Origin: Ianthella basta
Taxonomy: Eukaryota; Porifera; Demospongiae; Verongiida; Ianthellidae
Assembly: GCA_964019415.1 (NCBI GenBank)
Contig: OZ025869.1
Location: 3,024,094 to 3,088,093 of the forward strand
Length of the DNA stretch: 64,000 bases
Direction: 5' to 3'
Made by a program: the position numbers and the translations under genes. Shown here in pieces: positions 58,445 through 64,000 of this stretch (positions within the stretch are counted from its first letter, which is position 1; each line of letters begins with the position of its first letter). The notes beneath the pieces were generated by a model. That model saw only the letters and a list, made by a program, of their open reading frames with translations, did not search any database and was not told the DNA's origin.

Positions 58445-59497
58445 TCAGTACACGTACAGTTCAAACAGCTCTAATCCCACATCTTCATCAAAGGCATGTT
58501 GATCTTGACACAACCGCAATTCAATATCAGCAGTAGATGGAGTTTCAATGGCTCTATTAAACCATGGCAGGTTTGGAGGGTCACAGCAGGTGTTGCCGGT
58601 AGGACACCCTTCACCGTCCCAGAGTGGGTCATCAGGGAACCATCGCCCAAAGATTAAACCAGCTCTATTACCCGATTCGCAGTAGTAATGGTCCTGCACA
58701 AAGGATGGTGGCTGTGCACCACTGCCTGGAGCACAGGGGCAGGTTCCCGTGCTGTACGGTTTTACAGTATTAGACTCAGAGAAACCTGCAGCATACGTCC
58801 ACAAGTGGCGGCGAGGTGAGCCGTAAGTGATGGACAGGCCATCAACGTAAGGGTCGTCAATGTTATTGCCAAGGCCAGCATAGCCATAAAAGGCATCTGC
58901 AGTGGCATGCTGGTATCCAATAGCTCGACCGCATACCTGAGTGTAGGGAATACCAAACGTAGAGTAGTACACTGAGGAACATCCACCATATCCAGAGTGT
59001 GAGCATGATCGAGGGGAGGTAATAGTTCGCAGTGGAGATGGACAGGTCCCATTTGGGCTTGTCATATCAATTCGTGCAACTCTTGTCCAGCCTCCTGTAA
59101 TGTTACCACAGTGTGTCAGGTTCATAGCACAGTACATCAACTCTGGAGGTGAGGTATCACTCCAGTAGTATCCAGAAGGGCTGTCTGGGTTGCAGTCGTA
59201 GATTTCTTTGCAAGAAGAGGCTGCCCTGAGGGTGGGTGGGCAAGTAGCTTTTGTAATTTTTGAGATGTCACACAATCTGGGATCACTCAGTATGTCAATT
59301 GTCAGTCGCTCCCTTAACTCTTGGTATGCAGCATTTGATATCTGTGGTATCCCTGGAGGTCCAGCAGGTCCTAGAACACCGGGTGTGCTTTCTTTTCCAT
59401 CTTTGCTATCCCTGCCTGGGAGTCCTGGAGGCAATGCAGCAGTAGCTAGCTGAAGCAAGAGAAGGCTCACAGCCACAGTGAGGGGGGAAGGTTTCAT
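58445..59497 (-). CDS. Gene 8: secreted collagen-head protein with decayed stem
   Basis: A single-exon frame of 350 codons with a signal peptide (about 1-20). It is the only member without the Cys before the stem, and two Gly positions of the stem are Ser (GRDSKDGKESTPGVLGPAGP), so triple-helix assembly and disulfide linkage are doubtful. The head is complete: SCKEIYDCNPDSPSGYYW, GGWTRVA, CGRAIGYQ, YVDGLSITYG, DPLWDGEGC, ELYVY. The loop after WTYAAG is FSESNTVKPYSTGT. The head is intact while the stem is relaxed, which suggests a monomeric or weakly oligomeric product. Closest to gene 9 in head and promoter. Confidence 0.9.
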   Translation of the reverse strand: MKPSPLTVAVSLLLLQLATAALPPGLPGRDSKDGKESTPGVLGPAGPPGIPQISNAAYQELRERLTIDILSDPRLCDISKITKATCPPTLRAASSCKEIYDCNPDSPSGYYWSDTSPPELMYCAMNLTHCGNITGGWTRVARIDMTSPNGTCPSPLRTITSPRSCSHSGYGGCSSVYYSTFGIPYTQVCGRAIGYQHATADAFYGYAGLGNNIDDPYVDGLSITYGSPRRHLWTYAAGFSESNTVKPYSTGTCPCAPGSGAQPPSFVQDHYYCESGNRAGLIFGRWFPDDPLWDGEGCPTGNTCCDPPNLPWFNRAIETPSTADIELRLCQDQHAFDEDVGLELFELYVY

Positions 59498-59543
59498 TGC
59501 TGATCACTTGCTGGTAAGTAAGTGTAGCTGTACTGCTGTCATC

Positions 59544-59551
59544 CTTTTATA
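59544..59551 (-). promoter_or_regulatory. TATA box of gene 8
   Basis: TATAAAAG on the - strand, 47 bp before the ATG, followed by GATGACAGCAGTA as in genes 4 and 9. Confidence 0.75.
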
Positions 59552-59676
59552 GGATTGGGTGATGAATATGCACTGTATTACCTGAATTATCACAGCTAGT
59601 ACTGCATTCCAATTATCACATTCCAACTGCTCAGGATTAATTGATATTATGCTAGGTGCATGAGTATTATGCTCAC

Positions 59677-59816
<140 letters not shown>

Positions 59817-60747
59817 AGTGTCACTCATTATGCAATAATCCCCAACAACAGTATAATCATGCTTCACTGCAGGTGGTCCAACTTCTGTATACTCTATACT
59901 GTACCTCCTTTGTAGTCTATATAGCACAGTAGGTATTGTGTAATATTGATAAACTGCAGGTATGATGTTATCATAATGGGACATTTAGCACACTTGATTG
60001 CCTTGTAATCCACTGAACGATGTACAGTGATGTGAGACATGCACAGTGCAGCCTATTCAAAAGGGCATGACGCTACAATTGAATGAATTGTATTATACAC
60101 TAGACCATAATGGTGATCAATTACCATAACTTCCAGGTTCTATTATAAGGAATACAAGGGAAATGTTGATGCACTTGACTTTCATTAAAGGAGATTTAAT
60201 TGGAGCAATTTCTTGTTTGGCACATTCAAAACACCACCTGAAGTAATGGAATAGAAGTCATGTGACAAGCATGTGACCATAAGGTGCATTGCAATTTGTA
60301 TCCACAAATAGTTCCTCATCCATGTCATCTGATGACAAAGTGAATGCCAAGATGACAATAACCGTGTGACATGCATCCCACAAGAGACAATGCTACTGTT
60401 GACAGATATAGCTAAATGAATAAACGGTCGACCAAATGCAAGTTGTGACAGAACAGTGTAAGGAAAGCAGCAAGGGGAGGAGCTAGTACATGCAAGGATC
60501 GAGGAGGAGATAACAACAATATGGCTATCAGCACTCAAAGGTTGGTTCATGCTACATTTGTTGGTATTGCTGACTGAACTGTACTGACACCTTGGAGGAC
60601 TGGATTGTTAGCATGCTTTGTTGCAAATCAGTTGTTCAGTGCTCCAAGCTTAAGAGTAGCTGGTTCTGACACACTTCCACTGCATCAACAGGCAATCTCC
60701 CCTTGTAGCAGCTATAATACAGTGTCGTCATGTACAGCATGCACAAA
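59817..60747. repeat. Spacer with dispersed repeats
   Basis: 59830-60010 matches 42060-42240; 60410-60620 matches 57500-57720. No gene was recognised. Confidence 0.45.
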
Positions 60748-60755
60748 CACACACA

Positions 60756-60830
<75 letters not shown>

Positions 60831-60862
60831 ACACATACACACACATGTATACACACACACAG
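60748..60862. repeat. (CA)n microsatellite
   Basis: CA run followed by an ACACATACAC variant stretch. The sequence after it (AGCCCATGCACATTAGGCCC) is repeated after the next CA tract at 61360. Confidence 0.93.
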
Positions 60863-61360
<498 letters not shown>

Positions 61361-61894
61361 CCCATGCACATTAGGCCCCTTGTTCCACGTACCATATATA
61401 CATGGACTATGACACACTGCTTACATTCAACTATTGACATGGGCTATACATACCACAGCATACAGGCTGGATACAAAGGGATCATGAAATGAATTCCCAA
61501 ACCAGAGCAGGTGTATAAGTGGGCTATGACCCAACATGACTGCACACTGCACCAATTGACAGTGTTGTGATTATATATGTGCTATTATAATCTGGCAGAA
61601 CTCTCCAGATCTGGATGGGAATTGGACAGTGTACTACAGTAGCTATGTGAAACCCAACTGCCAGAATGTGAACTGTTATGTATGAACATGTGTGTATGTG
61701 TACTTGTGTGTAGCACTACTATAAATAACAGGGTTACCACCAGGCCTACATGTAGAAAGGACGGGAACTAATGTTTGCCTGTAGTACAATAGCCACTATT
61801 CTTCACTACCTTCCCTTAGCTTTGGACTTAATTCCGGAAACTTCATACTGTCTACCTTCAATGAGATCTATATCTATGCCATGCCATACAACTC
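61361..61894. other. Unassigned spacer
   Basis: No gene was recognised. A scrap near 61495-61530 (CCCAAACCAGAGCAGGTGTA) echoes the 24.6 and 26.4 kb repeats. Confidence 0.35.
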
Positions 61895-62091
61895 ACAGAG
61901 GTGATTGTACTTCCCTGTTCACTACTAATAACAGTACAGACTACATTTGAGCAAGTAGAATGACAATGCTAACTGAATAAAGTCTACATTACTTGCTGCT
62001 CTTGGCTACACAAACTGTTCTACTGTCAGTAAATGAAGATACACTACTTGGGGCCTAATGAAGCCTAAATCTATTAAGCAGTTCACTCAGT
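61895..62091 (-). other. Conserved 3' flank of gene 9
   Basis: Full-length copy of the family's downstream block, reversed. Confidence 0.65.
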
Positions 62092-63156
62092 TCAGTACAC
62101 GTACAGTTCAAACAGCTCTAATCCCACATCCTCATCACCTTGATCCTGACACAATCGCAATTCAATATCAGCAGTAGATGGTGGTTCAATAGCTCTGTTA
62201 AACCATGGCAGGTTTGGAGGATCACAGCAGGTATTATTGGTAGGACACCCTTCACCATCCCAGAGTGGGTCCTCAGTGAACCACTGCCCAAAGACTAAAC
62301 CAGCCACATTTCCTGATTCGCAGTAGTAATGGTCCTGCACAAAGGATGGTGGCTGTGCACCGCTGACTGGAGCACAAGGACAGGTAATTCCCGAGCCAGG
62401 CCTGTCTGCATCACCAGACTCAGCAGCACCAACAGCATATGTCCACAAGTGGCGGCGAGGTGTGTCGTAAGTGATGGACAGGCCATCAACGTAAGGGCTG
62501 TCAATGTCTTTGCCAAGGCCAGCATAGCCATAAAAGGCATCTGCAGTGGCGTGCTGGTATCCAATAGCTCGGCCACAGACCTGGGTGTAGTTTATACCTA
62601 ATGTAGAGTAGTACACCGAGGAACATCCGGCTCCTCCTGCACGTGAGCATGACCGAGGGGAGGGAATAGTTTGCAATGGAGATGGACAGGTCTCCTCTGG
62701 GCTTGTCATATCGATTCGTGCAACTCTTGTCCAGCCTCCTGTAATGTCACCACAACGTGTCGTGTTCATTTCACAGTACATCATCTCTAGAGGTGAGCTG
62801 TTCCTCCAGTAGTATCCAGAAGGGCTGTCTGGGTTGCATTCATAGATTTCTTTGCATGAAGAGGCTGCCCTGAGGGTGTGTGGGCAAGTAGATTCTGTAT
62901 TTGTTGAGATGCCACCCAATCTGGGATCACTCAGTATGTCAATTGTCAGCCTCTCTCTTAACTCTTGGTATGCAGTGTACGATATCTCTGATGTCCCTGG
63001 AGATCCAGCTGGTCCTGGAACACCGGGTGTGCCGTCCTTCCCATCTCTGCCATCCCTGCCTGGGAATCCTGGAAATGCTTGGCAGCCATCTCCTGCAGCA
63101 GCAGCTAGCTGAAGAAGGAGAAGGCTCACAGCCACAGTGAGAGGGGAGAGTTTCAT
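62092..63156 (-). CDS. Gene 9: secreted collagen-stem protein with fibrinogen-related-like head
   Basis: A single-exon frame of 354 codons. Signal peptide about 1-20, Cys24, eight uninterrupted Gly-X-Y triplets (GRDGRDGKDGTPGVPGPAGS), then the head: SCKEIYECNPDSPSGYYW, GGWTRVA, CGRAIGYQ, YVDGLSITYD, DPLWDGEGC, ELYVY. The loop after WTYAVG is AAESGDADRPGSGIT, the longest among members without a coiled coil. Promoter and 3' flank are intact; a likely functional neighbour and close relative of gene 8 but with an intact stem. Confidence 0.92.
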   Translation of the reverse strand: MKLSPLTVAVSLLLLQLAAAAGDGCQAFPGFPGRDGRDGKDGTPGVPGPAGSPGTSEISYTAYQELRERLTIDILSDPRLGGISTNTESTCPHTLRAASSCKEIYECNPDSPSGYYWRNSSPLEMMYCEMNTTRCGDITGGWTRVARIDMTSPEETCPSPLQTIPSPRSCSRAGGAGCSSVYYSTLGINYTQVCGRAIGYQHATADAFYGYAGLGKDIDSPYVDGLSITYDTPRRHLWTYAVGAAESGDADRPGSGITCPCAPVSGAQPPSFVQDHYYCESGNVAGLVFGQWFTEDPLWDGEGCPTNNTCCDPPNLPWFNRAIEPPSTADIELRLCQDQGDEDVGLELFELYVY

Positions 63157-63201
63157 TGCTGGTGACTTGCTGGTAAGTGATTAAGCTCTACTGCTGTCAT
63201 C

Positions 63202-63209
63202 TTTTTATA
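63202..63209 (-). promoter_or_regulatory. TATA box of gene 9
   Basis: TATAAAAA on the - strand, 46 bp before the ATG, followed by GATGACAGCAGTAGAGCT. Confidence 0.7.
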
Positions 63210-63435
63210 GGAATGGGTGATGAATATGCACTGTATTATCTCCATGCCGTACTACATTCAAGTTTCTCAGGATTAATACATGATAGTATGCTAGGTGCTT
63301 GAGTATAAATGTAATAAAATTATGTTAGGCAGTATGTGTAATTATGTACTTACATGTCACAAGCTAGCTAGCAATTATTGCACGTAGCGTGAAGTCTATG
63401 GATGACGCGGACTGAAGTGAAGTTTCACTGCCGTT

Positions 63436-63478
63436 ATGTTCGCGCGCTTAAAGCCGTATACTTCTGGTCTTCCTGAAG
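63436..63478 (+). CDS. Possible first coding exon of a gene running out of the window
   Basis: ATG in a CpG-rich context opens MFARLKPYTSGLPE and runs straight into the donor G|GTGAGT at 63479. No domain can be assigned from 14 codons, and no later exon was recognised before 64000. It could be coincidence. Confidence 0.2.
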
Positions 63479-63695
63479 GTGAGTGCAGCATGCATATGCA
63501 AGGATGCAAGCTAAGTTGTTAGTGAGACGGACTGGGACAAAATCGTTCAATAGAGAGACAGCCCAAGGCCAAGTTGATAGCGAGATTGACACAGGGGATC
63601 GAAAACGTCAAACATAACACCGCCAAAAACGGTCCGGGGGACCGGCCGCGTTCGGGGGGACTGTTATCACCGCGATATAGTATTATAGATTCCAC

Positions 63696-63736
63696 ACCCC
63701 AAGACTAGTCAGGCGTCGCGTGACTACCCCAAGACT
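63696..63736. mobile_element. 19-bp transposon remnant between 11-bp target duplications
   Basis: ACCCCAAGACT (63696-63706) is repeated at 63726-63736. Between them is AGTCAGGCGTCGCGTGACT, which is only the two outer ends of the 6445-7013 element joined head to head. An internal deletion removed everything else. Confidence 0.75.
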
Positions 63737-64000
63737 CTTTCCGGACGCACTTGCGTATGTTGTGACATCAATCGATCCTGCATGGTTTGGCAATTAAGCA
63801 GTTGCATAGCTAACTCCACACAAGTATGGCAATAGCTTCCACCATGAGTACTCCATGCATACGCAGTTCAGCTCAATACACTCCCAGCACTATTTACAAA
63901 ATTATGTGTTATAGAATTGCAATGCAATAAACTAAATAGCGATTATAGTTAAATACAATAATAGTATTATATTCAATTCAATTATTATTAACGTGCACCA

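Larger units (their letters stand above)
63210..64000. other. Right-edge region, partly CpG-rich
   Basis: 63215-63310 is the 5' flank shared with gene 8. 63380-63740 is CpG-rich. The last 40 bp contain an (ATTCA)n piece before GTGCACCA, like 29536-29575, a possible retroelement tail cut by the window edge. Confidence 0.4.

Overview
The window looks like nuclear DNA of a non-bilaterian animal, most likely a sponge; a cnidarian cannot be excluded. This rests on AT-rich spacers, abundant (CA/GT)n tracts, spliced genes, Penelope-like retroelements, and a lineage-style expansion of secreted proteins with a short collagen stem and a fibrinogen-related head. No bacterial-type operons, rRNA, tRNA or CRISPR were seen.

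The backbone is a cluster of nine recognisable copies of one intronless gene (genes 1-9, numbered left to right), plus one fragment. The intact product has a signal peptide, usually one Cys, a short Gly-X-Y collagen stem, in two members a coiled coil, and a Cys-rich head of about 255 residues that starts like a fibrinogen-related domain. That is a ficolin-like architecture. Genes 1, 2, 3, 4 (+ strand), 8 and 9 (- strand) are intact. Gene 5 is stopped by a small insertion, gene 6 is frameshifted near its end, and gene 7 has an in-frame stop. All share about 190 bp of 3' flank, and most share a TATA box about 45-60 bp before the ATG.

A second, spliced gene occurs twice on the - strand (35.2-39.7 kb and 47.9-51.4 kb). 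It is predicted to encode a type I membrane protein with a Cys-rich N terminus, about four fibronectin-III-like modules, one membrane helix and a short tail. I reconstructed 16 phase-consistent exons. The membrane-helix exon carries a different lesion in each copy: a 1,026-bp DNA transposon in the first and a one-base frameshift in the second.

Layout: 0-13.6 kb holds two near-identical tandem units (gene 1 or 2 plus a Penelope-like element). 13.9-19.1 kb holds an older related unit with gene 3 and a foldback insertion. 19-28 kb is microsatellite-rich spacer with LINE-like and unclassified repeats. 28-29.4 kb holds gene 4. 31.25-39.8 and 43.1-51.4 kb are two copies of a segmental duplication, each with a collagen-head gene (5 or 6) convergent with the FN3 receptor. 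52.7-63.2 kb holds genes 7, 8 and 9 on the - strand. The right edge is CpG-richer and may begin another gene.

Mobile DNA is prominent: Penelope-like elements with inverted ends, an element family with 11-bp target duplications (one copy carries a RecQ helicase exon, another is only a 19-bp remnant), the 1,026-bp element with a CATATG duplication, a pogo-like MITE, and a recurring hairpin motif resembling part of a hammerhead ribozyme. The collagen-head genes may encode secreted recognition or matrix proteins evolving by birth and death beside a surface receptor; this joint role is inference.
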